Positions 8,905-19,422 of a stretch of DNA of 64,000 nucleotides are shown one piece after another; position 1 is the first letter of the stretch; every line of letters begins with the position of its first letter. The DNA comes from Micromonospora nigra (GTDB lineage Bacteria > Actinomycetota > Actinomycetes > Mycobacteriales > Micromonosporaceae): contig NZ_FMHT01000003.1 of assembly GCF_900091585.1 (NCBI RefSeq), forward strand, positions 930,001 to 994,000, written 5' to 3'. Position numbers and translations under genes: made by a program. The notes beneath the pieces were generated by a model that did no database searches, had not been told where the DNA came from, and saw nothing but the letters and a program-made list of their open reading frames with translations.

Positions 8905-9600
8905 TCAGCGCGGCGGGATCCGCACCTCGATCTCCGCACCGAGCCGGGCGTCGCCGCCGAGGCCGAGGTCGTCGCCGCTCCAGAACCGCCCCGGGTCGTA
9001 CCAGTTCGGTCGACGGCCTGCCGGCAGCAGCCCCATCTCCTCATAGGTCACCGCGACCACCTCGGCGCAGTACGCCGTCTCCAACGCCCGCTCCCGGGGG
9101 CCGGCGACGGCCCGGTCCCGCCCCGGCAGCTTCGGCATCCGGTGTGCCGGGACCCGGCCGCGCAGCCACCGCCACGCCAACTGGGCCGTCGACGGGAACG
9201 GGGTGCCGTCGAGACGGGCGATGGTGCGCAGCACCGCCCGCTCCATCTCCGCGTCGACCGGCGGGTCGAGCTGGCGCAGCCAGGCCCGCTGGCCGTACCG
9301 GTTGGCCCAGACGCAGACCGCGTCGCGCAGGTCGTGCAGCTGCACGCCGCGCTGGTGGGTGCCCGTCCACATGTCCGGCAGCGAGCGGCCCAGTTCGGCG
9401 TGCCACATCAGGGGCGGCAGGTCGTCGAGCACCACCGCCATGCCCACGTGGTTCACCGGGCTGTTCGTGGTCAGCTGAATCGCCCGGTCCGGCACGCTGC
9501 GACCACGGAACACCCACACGTCGCCGGTCCGGGACAGCTCCACCGCCTCGTCGAGGCTGATCCCGGTGCCGTGCCCGCCGTCGGCGATCTGTTCGCTCAT
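8905..9600 (-). CDS. Permuted papain-fold (YiiX/YaeF-like NlpC/P60 relative) protein
   Basis: 231 residues with no clear signal peptide. Two motifs suggest a circularly permuted NlpC/P60 papain fold: His51 in SPVNHVGMAV near the N-terminus, and Cys178 in AYCAEVVAVTYEEMG near the C-terminus, equivalent to the PSHVGI and CSELV motifs of the YaeF/YiiX group. Such proteins act as amidases, peptidases or acyltransferases; the target is unknown. The ATG (9600) lies 8 nt behind a minus-strand TAGGGT, and the gene is divergent from the small gene at 9620, so both are probably leaderless. Confidence 0.6.
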   Translation of the reverse strand: MSEQIADGGHGTGISLDEAVELSRTGDVWVFRGRSVPDRAIQLTTNSPVNHVGMAVVLDDLPPLMWHAELGRSLPDMWTGTHQRGVQLHDLRDAVCVWANRYGQRAWLRQLDPPVDAEMERAVLRTIARLDGTPFPSTAQLAWRWLRGRVPAHRMPKLPGRDRAVAGPRERALETAYCAEVVAVTYEEMGLLPAGRRPNWYDPGRFWSGDDLGLGGDARLGAEIEVRIPPR

Positions 9601-9607
9601 GGGGGTC

Positions 9608-9614
9608 TACCCTA
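9608..9614. promoter_or_regulatory. Overlapping divergent -10 elements (TACCCTA)
   Basis: Read on +, TACCCT (9608-9613) ends 6 nt before the ATG at 9620. Read on -, TAGGGT (9609-9614) ends 8 nt before the ATG at 9600. Both fit TANNNT -10 boxes of leaderless actinobacterial promoters. The two start codons are only 19 bp apart. Confidence 0.5.
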
Positions 9615-9619
9615 GGCGG

Positions 9620-9805
9620 ATGCGGCAACGGGTGCGGTGGTGGAAGGTGCTGGGGCTGGCCGGGCTGGCCGGCGTCGCGGCGTCCGGTGTGGTGATCGCC
9701 CGGGCCGAGCGGCGGCGGCGCGCGTACACCCCGGAGGAGATCCGGGCCCGGCTGCGCGACCGGCACGCGGAGGCCGCCGCGTCGCCGGCCGACGAACCGC
9801 GCTGA
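9620..9805 (+). CDS. Small single-pass membrane protein
   Basis: 61 residues: a short basic N-terminus (MRQRVRWWK), one membrane helix (VLGLAGLAGVAASGVVIA), then a charged tail (AERRRRAYTPEEIRARLRDRHAEAA). The ATG is preceded by no RBS but has TACCCT 6 nt upstream, the leaderless arrangement. The type is common in actinobacteria. No function can be assigned. Confidence 0.6.
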   Translation: MRQRVRWWKVLGLAGLAGVAASGVVIARAERRRRAYTPEEIRARLRDRHAEAAASPADEPR

Positions 9806-9887
9806 TCTGTTCCGCCCCTGTGGGAGCGTGTCCTGTTCCGCTCCGGCAGGAGCGCGCAGGGCGTGATGGCGCGTGACGGGCGGTCGG

Positions 9888-10241
9888 TCAGGGGTGTGGG
9901 GCGAGGAACTCCAGGCGGTTGCCGTGCACGTCGTGCGTGTGGAACCGGCGCAGCCCGGGCAGTTCGTCGCCCCAGGTGACCGGGTGCCCGGCGGCGATCA
10001 GCCGGTCGGCTAGGGCGTCCAGGTCGGGCCGCAGGAGGGCGGGGTGCGCCTTGCGGGCGGGCCGGAAGTCGTCCTCGACGCCGAGGTGCAGTTCTGCGCC
10101 GTACCCGCTGAACCAGCAGCCGCCCCGGGCGGCGAGGACGGGTGGCTTGGGCTGCTCGGTCAGGCCGAGCACGCCGACGTAGAAGGCCCGCGACGCGCCT
10201 TCGGAGCCGGGCGGGCAGGCGAGCTGTACGTGGTGGATCAT
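9888..10241 (-). CDS. VOC (glyoxalase/bleomycin-resistance/dioxygenase) family protein
   Basis: 117 residues covering one complete vicinal-oxygen-chelate module pair. It has the N-terminal MIHHVQLACP strand, then SRAFYVGVLGLTE, the central ELHLGVEDDF, and the C-terminal RFHTHDVHGNRLEFLAP. The putative metal ligands are His in IHHVQ and LHLG and Glu in RLEFL. The enzyme class is thiol-dependent isomerase or dioxygenase-like and the substrate is unknown. It is divergent from the aconitase gene. Confidence 0.75.
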   Translation of the reverse strand: MIHHVQLACPPGSEGASRAFYVGVLGLTEQPKPPVLAARGGCWFSGYGAELHLGVEDDFRPARKAHPALLRPDLDALADRLIAAGHPVTWGDELPGLRRFHTHDVHGNRLEFLAPHP

Positions 10242-10288
10242 CTGAACACCTCCTCGTCCCGCACACTGGCACGAGGTTGCGCTAATAG

Positions 10289-10315
10289 CAAGACGGACGT
10301 ACGGTTTTGTAGACG
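10289..10315 (+). promoter_or_regulatory. acn promoter with candidate AcnR operator
   Basis: A -35-like TTGCGC (10277-10282), a 17-nt spacer and a -10-like TACGGT (10300-10305) lie upstream of acn. The -10 is embedded in a 27-bp element (10289-10315) beginning CAAGACGG, with the core ACGTACGGTTT. This element matches 21 of 27 positions, ungapped, in the segment upstream of the acnR-like gene (16873-16899). A repressor bound here would cover the -10. AcnR as the binding protein is inference from Corynebacterium. Confidence 0.55.
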
Positions 10316-10417
10316 AGCGGTAATCGGCGGTAAGTGTTGCCTAACCACGGCAGCCGTCCGGCCGGTGCGACAGACTGCTCAGGACTACTCACGGTCGCTG
10401 GTGTGAAGGAGTACGAC

Positions 10418-13288
<2,871 letters not shown>

Positions 13289-13302
13289 CGTACCGCCCGC
13301 AG

Positions 13303-13338
13303 GGGCCCCTTCCCGCGTCTCGGCGCGGGAAGGGGCCC
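13303..13338. terminator. Bidirectional terminator between acn and cvnD
   Basis: Perfect 15-bp inverted repeat GGGCCCCTTCCCGCG / CGCGGGAAGGGGCCC with a 6-nt loop, placed between two convergent stop codons. Confidence 0.8.
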
Positions 13339-13360
13339 TGTCCGTTCCGGGGCGCGGTGG

Positions 13361-13945
13361 TCAGGCCCGCTGGGCCTCGCGGATCTCCATCACGTGTTCC
13401 AGCAGGGTCACCAGCACCTCCTTGCCGGAATCCCGGCGGCGGGCGTCGCACAACAGGACGGGCACGTCCGGGTCGAGGTTGAGCGCCGTCTGCACCACGT
13501 CGAGCCCGTGCCGACCGCCGTCGTCGAAGCGGTTGACCGCCACCACGAAGGGGGTGCCCCGCGCCTCGAAGAAGTCGACGGCGGGGAAGCAGTCCGCCAG
13601 CCGGCGGGTGTCCGCCAGCACCACCGCCCCGAGGGCCCCGATCGCCAGTTCCTCCCACAGGAATCCGAACCGGTCCTGGCCGGGGGTGCCGAACAGGTAG
13701 AGCACGAGGTCGTCGTCGATGGTGACGCGGCCGAAGTCCATCGCCACCGTCGTGGTGGTCTTGTCCTCCACACCGGACAGGTCGTCGACGCCGATCCCGG
13801 TCTCGGTGAGCAGTTCCTCGGTGCGCAGGGGCGGTGTCTCGCTGATCGACCCGACCAGGGTGGTCTTGCCCGCACCGAGCCCGCCCGCGACCAGGATCTT
13901 GACGGCGGTGAGCCGCTTCGGCCGCTCAGAGTGCCCGTAGTCCAT
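13361..13945 (-). CDS. cvnD: CvnD-type small GTPase (conservon protein)
   Basis: 194 residues of a Ras-like GTPase: P-loop GGLGAGKTTL (about 21-30), switch region with DKTTTTVAMDFG, G3-like FGTPGQDRF, and NRFDD in place of NKxD. In Streptomyces conservons CvnD works with a sensor-like membrane protein (CvnA), a roadblock protein (CvnB) and CvnC as a membrane-associated, GPCR-like switch; related GTPases are MglA-like. It overlaps cvnC by 20 bp. No CvnA or CvnB gene is present here. Confidence 0.85.
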   Translation of the reverse strand: MDYGHSERPKRLTAVKILVAGGLGAGKTTLVGSISETPPLRTEELLTETGIGVDDLSGVEDKTTTTVAMDFGRVTIDDDLVLYLFGTPGQDRFGFLWEELAIGALGAVVLADTRRLADCFPAVDFFEARGTPFVVAVNRFDDGGRHGLDVVQTALNLDPDVPVLLCDARRRDSGKEVLVTLLEHVMEIREAQRA

Positions 13946-14300
13946 CGATGACCGCCTCGAAGATGCTGGTGTCGGGTACGCCGGCCGGGGTCCAGGGCTC
14001 CTGCACGCGGATCAGGTCACGCGCCGCCAGGTCGCCGAGCAGGACCCGCACGGTGCCCAGGGGAAGGTCCAGGTGGGCGGCGATCTCGGCCACGGACCGC
14101 GCCAGCCGGCAGTGCTGCACGATCGCCCGGTGCTCGGGCCCCAACGCGACTTCCGCGTCCGCCACCGCCCCGGTGGCCGTGACCAGGGAGATCAGGTCGA
14201 ACACACCGACGACGGGCCGGGCCCGTCCGCCGGTCACCGCGTACGGGCGGACGACGGGACCGGCCTCGTCGTCGGGGTCCGTGGGCCCGGTCACCGGCAT
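13926..14300 (-). CDS. cvnC: CvnC-type DUF742 protein
   Basis: 124 residues of DUF742 type: VVRPYAVTGGRARP at the N-terminus, then DLISLVTATG and a winged-helix-like segment (LARSVAEIAAHLDLPLGTVRVLLGDLAARDLIRV). The C-terminal IFEAVIDGLRAL is typical of CvnC. It overlaps cvnD, so the two are translationally coupled. Upstream there is 231 bp of non-coding DNA and then a divergent gene, so this is a two-gene fragment of a conservon. The missing CvnA/CvnB partners must be elsewhere if the pair is functional. Confidence 0.85.
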   Translation of the reverse strand: MPVTGPTDPDDEAGPVVRPYAVTGGRARPVVGVFDLISLVTATGAVADAEVALGPEHRAIVQHCRLARSVAEIAAHLDLPLGTVRVLLGDLAARDLIRVQEPWTPAGVPDTSIFEAVIDGLRAL

Positions 14301-14531
14301 CGCCTCCCGCCGCTTCGCTGCGGGGCACGGGTGCCACCGGCCCGACCCACACCACGCACACCCACTGTCACGCCGGAACGACAGACCGGCCCGATCCGTT
14401 CACTACTGTCGATCTCCGCCCACACCGGCGCAACGTAGCAGTGTCCGAAACGACACTCAAGCGACCGCGCGGGGTGTCGCGGGGCCGGCGAATCCGGGCG
14501 CACCCGGCGGGGGCTGTGCCAGGCTCAGGGC

Positions 14532-14780
14532 ATGGACGACAAGACCATCCTGAGCCGGATCTCCGAGCTGGTCGACCAGGAGCACCGGCTGCGCGCCGAG
14601 GCGCAGGCCAACGAGGCGGGCACCGACGACGAGGCGCGCACCCGGCTGCGCGAACTGGAGGAATCCCTGGACCAGTGCTGGGACCTGCTGCGGCGCCGCC
14701 GCGCCGCCCGGCAGACCCACGGCGACCCGGACGCCCAGGGCACCCGCCAGGTGCCGGCGGTCGAGCGTTACCTCCAGTGA
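14532..14780 (+). CDS. DUF2630 family protein
   Basis: 82 residues, highly charged and mostly helical (ILSRISELVDQEHRLRAEAQ, ARTRLRELEESLDQCWDLLRRRRAARQTHGDP). The LDQCWDLLRRRRA segment and the length are characteristic of the small actinobacterial DUF2630 family. It probably forms a helical hairpin or coiled coil. Function unknown. Confidence 0.75.
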   Translation: MDDKTILSRISELVDQEHRLRAEAQANEAGTDDEARTRLRELEESLDQCWDLLRRRRAARQTHGDPDAQGTRQVPAVERYLQ

Positions 14781-14838
14781 GCACCGCTGGTGCCCCGGGC
14801 AGCGCGACGCCACCCGGGGCACACCTACCGGAACCCTC

Positions 14839-15774
14839 TCAGCGGACGCCCGCCTCGCGCAGCAGCGCCCCGGTCAGCGCCTCCGGGTCCACCTCGGCCG
14901 CCGGCAGCCCCCGGGAGGCGAACCAGGTGGCGACGACCCGCACGTCCCGGGCCAGGAACTCGTGACCCTGGGGGTTGGCCACCACGTCGACCACCTGCGG
15001 CAGGTCGATCATGACCAGTCGCCCCTGGTGCACCAGCAGGTTGTACGGCGACAGGTCGCCGTGGGCGTACCCGGCGCGGGCGAGCACCACCAGCGCGTCG
15101 ACCAGTTGCGTCCACAGGTCCCGCAGGTCGGCCGGGTCGGGTCGCAGCTGCGCCAGCCGGGGCGCGGCACTGCCCTCCCCGGGGTCACCCAGGAACTCCA
15201 GCATCAGTTCGGTGCCGCGCAACTGCACCGGGTAGGGCACCCGGATCGTGCCGTACCGGTCGCCGATCTCCCACAGTCGGGCCAGGGCGGCGAACTCGGC
15301 CGCCGCCCACTGGCCGGCGATCATCTGCCGGCCGAACGACGTGCGCCCGGCCATCGCCCGCATCTCCCGTGACCGGCGGACCCGGCGGCCCTCCAGGTAT
15401 CCGGCGTCGCGGTGGAACAGCCGGTGCTGGGCGTCGCGGTACCGCTTCACCGCGAGCAGGCAGAAACGGTCGGTGCCGGGTACGCCGCGACGCACCAGGT
15501 GGACGTCGGCCTCCTTACCGGTCTTGAGCACACCGAGTTCGGAGTCCTTCGCGGCGAGTTCGGTGACCAGCCAGTCCGGGTGGGGCTGCGGGCCGTGCAC
15601 GGCGTCGCCCCAGGAGGACCAGCGCTCGCCGGTCTGCGGGTCGGGCTCGTCGTCGGGGTCGGCGGGGGCAGGCTCGGCGGCCCGACCCCGCTTCAGGAAC
15701 TGCGGTTCGTCGTCGTCGAAGCGGCGCTTGCCGCGGGTACGGCGCTCGGGCGCCGGAAGGTCGTGATCGCGCAC
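14839..15774 (-). CDS. RIO-type serine protein kinase
   Basis: 311 residues. After a charged, low-complexity N-terminus (1-70) comes a RIO1-like kinase domain: glycine-loop region with GKEADVHLVRRG, ATP-lysine in LLAVKRYRDAQHRLFHRDAGY, catalytic loop HGDLSPYNLLV and metal-binding MIDLPQVVD. These are all RIO hallmarks (the usual DFG is replaced by IDLPQ). Cytosolic Ser kinase or ATPase; bacterial substrates are not established. GTG start at 15774. The gene stands alone, with a repeat-bearing gap upstream. Confidence 0.85.
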   Translation of the reverse strand: MRDHDLPAPERRTRGKRRFDDDEPQFLKRGRAAEPAPADPDDEPDPQTGERWSSWGDAVHGPQPHPDWLVTELAAKDSELGVLKTGKEADVHLVRRGVPGTDRFCLLAVKRYRDAQHRLFHRDAGYLEGRRVRRSREMRAMAGRTSFGRQMIAGQWAAAEFAALARLWEIGDRYGTIRVPYPVQLRGTELMLEFLGDPGEGSAAPRLAQLRPDPADLRDLWTQLVDALVVLARAGYAHGDLSPYNLLVHQGRLVMIDLPQVVDVVANPQGHEFLARDVRVVATWFASRGLPAAEVDPEALTGALLREAGVR

Positions 15775-16096
15775 TGCGGTGGTGTTCCCTTGTTCGAGGC
15801 TGATGGGGGCAGGTGGAAGCGACCTGCGAAGACGGTCATGACCGACCCCCTCTCCTCGACCGGGCGCCCGCCCGGGAGCACGTGTGCGGCGACCACACCC
15901 ACGGCGCGGTCGCCGCCCATCGTCGCGGTACGACCACGACGGGGCAACCGATTTAACGGCTCACGGTGGCGACGCCCTCAGGCGGTCAGGGGGCGACGCG
16001 TTCAGGCGGTCGGGGGCGACACCATCAGACGGTCACGGTCGCCGCGACCTCCGGCGCCCGTGGTCCACGGGGCGACCTCAGGCGCTCATGATGGCG
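15775..16096. other. 322-bp intergenic gap with short degenerate repeats
   Basis: No convincing gene. It contains a 23-24-bp degenerate tandem repeat starting TCAGRCGGTC (copies at 15978, 16002 and 16025) and half of the 19-bp tandem duplication at the end of the HAD gene. The promoter of the RIO kinase gene should also lie here, but I cannot place it. Confidence 0.6.
15978..16047. repeat. Degenerate tandem repeat, 23-24 bp unit
   Basis: Three decaying copies begin TCAGGCGGTCAGGGGGCGAC, TCAGGCGGTCGGGGGCGACA and TCAGACGGTCACGGTCGCCG. The spacing is 24 then 23 bp. Non-coding. Confidence 0.5.
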
Positions 16097-16115
16097 TCAG
16101 GCGCTCATGATGGCG
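16078..16115. repeat. Perfect 19-bp tandem duplication spanning the HAD gene stop codon
   Basis: The 19-bp unit TCAGGCGCTCATGATGGCG occurs at 16078-16096 and again at 16097-16115. The second copy encodes the last residues and TGA stop of the HAD gene (minus strand); the first lies just beyond it. Confidence 0.9.
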
Positions 16116-16741
16116 GCGACGGCGGCGATCACGCCGTCGCAGACCGCCGTGGGCGCGAACCGGGTGTCGGTCCAGGATCGCCCCCGGTGCAGCCAGATGC
16201 TGGGGAGGCCGACGGCGGTCGCCCCGCCGATGTCCGCCTCCGGGCTGTCGCCGACCACCCAGGCACCCCGCAGCGGCAGCCGGACCCGCTGCGCGGCCAG
16301 CGCGAAGATCCGCGGGTTGGGCTTGCTGACTCCGGCCTCCTCGGAGATCACCCAGTCCGCCACGTAGCGGTCGAGTCCGGTCCGACGGATCTTGGTGTCC
16401 TGCTGGCGTACCGCACCGTTGGTCACCACGACCGGCACCCAGCCGGCCTCGTCGACGATCCGCAGCGCGCAGGCGACCAACGGGTCGAGCCGGGTGAACT
16501 CGGCCACGCCCTCGTGCAGCTCGTCGACCAGGTCGATGGAGGGGATCCGCAGGTCGTACCGGTCGCGGATGGCGTCGGCGACGTCCCACCGGTCGGTCAG
16601 CCCGTCGGCGTCGATGGACAGCAGCCAGTCGATGTCGGACGGGGGCGCGCCGATGCCGGCCAGGAAACGCTCCGCCCAGACGCGGAACGGGCCGGCCCGG
16701 TCGAGCAGCGTGTTGTCCAGGTCCAACAGGAGCAGCGGCAC
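16097..16741 (-). CDS. HAD-superfamily hydrolase
   Basis: 214 residues with all four HAD motifs: nucleophile Asp in LLDLDNTLLD (I), VVVTNG (II), Lys in GVSKPNP (III) and WVVGDSPEADIGGA (IV). The helical cap between motifs I and II makes it a C1-cap, phosphoglycolate-phosphatase-like enzyme. The small-phosphoester substrate is unknown. The GTG start has TAGGGT 6 nt upstream on the minus strand (16748-16753), so the message is probably leaderless. It is divergent from the acnR-like gene. Confidence 0.85.
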   Translation of the reverse strand: MPLLLLDLDNTLLDRAGPFRVWAERFLAGIGAPPSDIDWLLSIDADGLTDRWDVADAIRDRYDLRIPSIDLVDELHEGVAEFTRLDPLVACALRIVDEAGWVPVVVTNGAVRQQDTKIRRTGLDRYVADWVISEEAGVSKPNPRIFALAAQRVRLPLRGAWVVGDSPEADIGGATAVGLPSIWLHRGRSWTDTRFAPTAVCDGVIAAVAAIMSA

Positions 16742-16872
16742 TCGGGAACCCTACGCGACCAGCCCGGGTGCTCGACAGGGCCGACCACCCACGGATCAGG
16801 CTGCCGACGGCCCGCGGACCAGGCTGGTGGCGACGACCGGACCCCGCCCCCGGCGAGAGCCGGGACAGATCA

Positions 16873-16899
16873 CAAGCCGTACGTACGGTTTGCAGGACG
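16873..16899 (+). promoter_or_regulatory. Candidate AcnR operator upstream of the acnR-like gene
   Basis: Contains the perfect 12-bp palindrome CCGTACGTACGG, extendable to 18 bp with one mismatched pair (16874-16891), which is TetR-like geometry. It matches 21/27 positions of the element upstream of acn (10289-10315), so the regulator probably controls both acn and itself. Confidence 0.55.
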
Positions 16900-16924
16900 C
16901 GCGTTCACCTGACACCATCCACCT

Positions 16925-17497
16925 GTGCCCAGAGTAAGTCAGGACCAGCTCGACGCGCGTCGGCAGGAGATCCTCACCGCCGCACGGGCCTGTTTCGCCC
17001 GGCACGGCTACGAGGGCGCGACCGTACGCCGACTGGAGGAGGCCACCGGCCTGTCCCGGGGTGCCATCTTCCACCACTTCCGCGACAAGGACTCGCTCTT
17101 CCTCGCCGTCGCCGAGGACGACGCCGGCGCGATGGTGGAGACCGTCGCCCGCAACGGTCTGGTCCAGGTCATGCGGGACCTGCTCGCCCGGGCGGTCTCC
17201 CCCGACACCACCGGCTGGCTGGGCAGCCAACTGGAGGTGTCCCGGCGGCTGCGCACCGACCCGGCCTTCGCCCAACGGTGGGCCGAACGTTCCGCGGCGA
17301 TCGCGGAGGCCACCCGCGAGCGGCTGATCCGCCAGCGGGAGGCCGGCGTGCTCCGCGAGGACGTGACCATCGACGTGCTCGCCCGCTTCCTTGAGCTGGC
17401 CTACGACGGGCTGGTGCTGCACCTGGCCATGGGTCGGCCGGCCGGCGAGATGGGCCCCGTGCTCGACCTGGTCGAAGAGGCGGTCCGCCGCCGCTGA
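16925..17497 (+). CDS. acnR: TetR-family regulator resembling aconitase repressor AcnR
   Basis: 190 residues. The N-terminal HTH reads EILTAARACFARHGYEGATV followed by RRLEEATGLSRGAIFHHF and DKDSLFLAVAEDD. From memory, this and the following NGLVQVMRDLL and EVSRRLRTDPAF segments closely follow Corynebacterium glutamicum AcnR, a repressor of acn. In corynebacteria and mycobacteria the gene lies next to acn; here five genes separate them (3.6 kb), but the operator-like element upstream is shared with acn. GTG start at 16925; no obvious RBS. The effector is not apparent from sequence. Confidence 0.8.
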   Translation: MPRVSQDQLDARRQEILTAARACFARHGYEGATVRRLEEATGLSRGAIFHHFRDKDSLFLAVAEDDAGAMVETVARNGLVQVMRDLLARAVSPDTTGWLGSQLEVSRRLRTDPAFAQRWAERSAAIAEATRERLIRQREAGVLREDVTIDVLARFLELAYDGLVLHLAMGRPAGEMGPVLDLVEEAVRRR

Positions 17498-17638
17498 GCG
17501 CTGCCGTACCGGCGACCGCGCCGACGACCGATCGCCCGGCCCGGCCACGGCCGGCGGCTGCCCCGCCGTGCTGGATGCGCCCTGGTGTCCCTGGTTCACA
17601 ATGGGGCCGCCGATCCCCTCCGGCGACAGGAGCAGCCC

Positions 17639-18541
17639 ATGTCCGTCCTCGCCGCGCCCGGCGACACCTGGGGCGTCCCGGGCCCCGTGTTCCTGAGGCT
17701 GTACCTGCTGGCCGCCGCCCTGCTGGTCGTCGGCACCCTCGTCCACCGCGTGCGCGCCCTGGCCGGCCCCGACCAGACCGGCACCCTCGGCCCGCAGCAG
17801 GCCGCCTACCTCGCCGGCGGTTCCCGGCAGGCGGTGTGGACCGCGCTCGGCGGGCTGCGCGGCAGCGGGACGATCGGGGTCCGCCCCGACCGGCGACTCA
17901 CCACCGAGGGCTACCCGCCCGCCGGCCTCACCCCCCTGGACCAGGCGGTCCATCGCGCGGCGGCGCGGCACGTCACCACCGGCGAGTTGCTCGGCGACGC
18001 GGGCGTCCGCGCCGCACTCGACCAGCTGCGCGCGGGCCTGGAGCAACGCGGCCTGCTGCTGACCGCGGGGCGGCGGGCCACCACCCGGGTCGGTGCGCTC
18101 CTGCTGACCGGCCTCCTGGCGCTCGGGGTGCTCCGCGTCCTCGCCGGTCTGGCGAACCAGCGCCCCGTGGGTTTCCTGGTCCTCAGCCTGATACCGCTGG
18201 CTGTCGTCACCCTCGTGTTCCACCGGGTACCCCGGCGCACCCGCGCCGCCGGCCGGGCACTGCGCGAGCTGCGCCGACAGCACACCTACCTGCGCCCCGC
18301 CGCCGCGCCCGCGTACGCCACGTACGGCGCGGCGCAGACCGCCATGGGCGTCGCGTTGTTCGGCACGGCCACGCTGTGGGCCATGGACCCGGGATTCGCC
18401 GAGCAGGCCGAGATCCAGCGCCAGGCGCTCGGCTCGGGCGGCGGGTCCGCCGGAACCGGCTGCGGAGGCGGCAGCTCCTGCGGCGGCGGCAGCTCCGACG
18501 GCGGCGGTGGTGGGTGCGGCGGTGGCGGGTGCGGCGGATGA
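17639..18541 (+). CDS. TIGR04222-type membrane protein with Gly/Cys-rich C-terminal tail (putative MNIO substrate)
   Basis: 300 residues; ATG at 17639 behind AGGAG. About four membrane helices are predicted (about 17-36, 145-165, 170-190, 235-255), with a soluble segment of about 100 residues between the first two. The last 40 residues are almost only Gly, Ser and Cys, with four Cys at 275, 281, 293 and 298 (CGGGSSCGGGSSD, then GCGGGGCGG). This layout matches the TIGR04222 family as I recall it, whose members end in low-complexity Gly/Cys/Ser tails. The stop overlaps the ATG of the DUF692 gene (ATGA), so the two are translationally coupled. Inference: the tail is the substrate of the DUF692 enzyme. 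Confidence 0.75.
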   Translation: MSVLAAPGDTWGVPGPVFLRLYLLAAALLVVGTLVHRVRALAGPDQTGTLGPQQAAYLAGGSRQAVWTALGGLRGSGTIGVRPDRRLTTEGYPPAGLTPLDQAVHRAAARHVTTGELLGDAGVRAALDQLRAGLEQRGLLLTAGRRATTRVGALLLTGLLALGVLRVLAGLANQRPVGFLVLSLIPLAVVTLVFHRVPRRTRAAGRALRELRRQHTYLRPAAAPAYATYGAAQTAMGVALFGTATLWAMDPGFAEQAEIQRQALGSGGGSAGTGCGGGSSCGGGSSDGGGGGCGGGGCGG

Positions 18542-19422
18542 CCGGCACAACCGGCGCGGCGGCCGGCGCAACCGGCACAACCGGCGCAGCGGCCGGCGCA
18601 GCCGTGGTCGGTCCGGGTGGGGTCGGCATCGGCTGGCGGCCCGAGATCGCCGGGTTCGTCGCCGCGCTGCCCGGCCTGCGCTTCACCGAGGTCGTCGCCG
18701 AGTCGGTCGCCGTCACCGGGCCGTTGCCGGCCGAACTGGCCGAACTACGGCGGCGCGGCGTCGCCGTCGTGCCGCACGGGGTGCGGCTGTCACTCGGCGG
18801 CGCGGAACCGGTCGACCCGGCGCGGGTGGCCCACCTCGCCGCCGTCGCCGGACGGCTGGACGCGCCGCTGGTCAGCGAGCACATCGCCTTCGTCCGGGCC
18901 GGCGGCCTGGAGGCCGGGCATCTGCTGCCGCTGCCCCGCAGCCGGGAAGCGGTGCGGGCGGTCTGCGCCAACGTCACCCGCGCGCAGGCGCAACTGCCGG
19001 TGCCGATCGCGCTGGAGCCCGTCGCCGCGTTGTTCGACTGGCCCGACGACGAGCTGGACGAGGCGGCGTTCCTGACCGAGATCCTGGACCGCACGGGCGC
19101 GCTGCTGCTGCTGGACCTGGCCAATGTGTACGCCAACGCCCGCAACCGGGGCACCGACCCGGCGGCCCTGCTGGATCGGCTGCCGCTGGACCGGGTCGCG
19201 TACGTGCACGTGGCCGGCGGCGCCGAACACGACGGCCGGTACCACGACACCCACACCGACCCGGTGCCCCGTGCGGTGCTCGACCTGCTGGCCGACCTGT
19301 GCGCCCGGCAACGCCCACCGGCGGTGCTGCTGGAACGCGACGGCTGCTACCCGTCCGCCGCGACGCTGCGGGCGGAACTGGACGCCCTCGCCGCCGCGTC
19401 CGGCCACCCGGCGGTGACATGA
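18538..19422 (+). CDS. DUF692 / MNIO-family (multinuclear non-heme iron) enzyme
   Basis: 294 residues, TIM-barrel MNIO family (relatives MbnB, TglH, HvfB), which oxidatively modify Cys residues of peptides in concert with a partner protein. Every residue expected for the iron site can be found: H80 (VPHGVRLSLGG), H115 (VSEHIAF), E160 (IALEP), D193 and N196 (LLLDLANVYANARN), H224 (YVHVAGG), D237 and H239 (HDTHTD), E266 (LLERD). E55 in EVVAESV also fits the family. The start ATG overlaps the stop of the TIGR04222 gene. Residues 2-21 are an in-frame duplication (TGTTGAAAGA twice), so a later start such as GTG 18604 is possible. The 3' end overlaps the partner gene (ATGA). Confidence 0.85.
   Translation: MTGTTGAAAGATGTTGAAAGAAVVGPGGVGIGWRPEIAGFVAALPGLRFTEVVAESVAVTGPLPAELAELRRRGVAVVPHGVRLSLGGAEPVDPARVAHLAAVAGRLDAPLVSEHIAFVRAGGLEAGHLLPLPRSREAVRAVCANVTRAQAQLPVPIALEPVAALFDWPDDELDEAAFLTEILDRTGALLLLDLANVYANARNRGTDPAALLDRLPLDRVAYVHVAGGAEHDGRYHDTHTDPVPRAVLDLLADLCARQRPPAVLLERDGCYPSAATLRAELDALAAASGHPAVT
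18541..18600 (+). repeat. 30-bp tandem duplication at the DUF692 gene start
   Basis: Two copies (18541-18570 and 18571-18600) begin ACCGGCACAACCGGCGC and differ by one base. At 10 codons per copy the frame is kept. Confidence 0.9.

Noticed and set aside
16925..17497. TetR gene as regulator of the adjacent TIGR04222-DUF692 cassette
   Set aside because: The close AcnR resemblance and the operator shared with acn are better support for an aconitase role. Adjacency alone is weak, though a 141-bp gap does not exclude read-through.
17639..18541. Metallothionein or bacteriocin precursor reading of the Gly/Cys tail
   Set aside because: The tail belongs to a 300-residue multi-pass membrane protein, not a short peptide; there is no leader or cleavage site.
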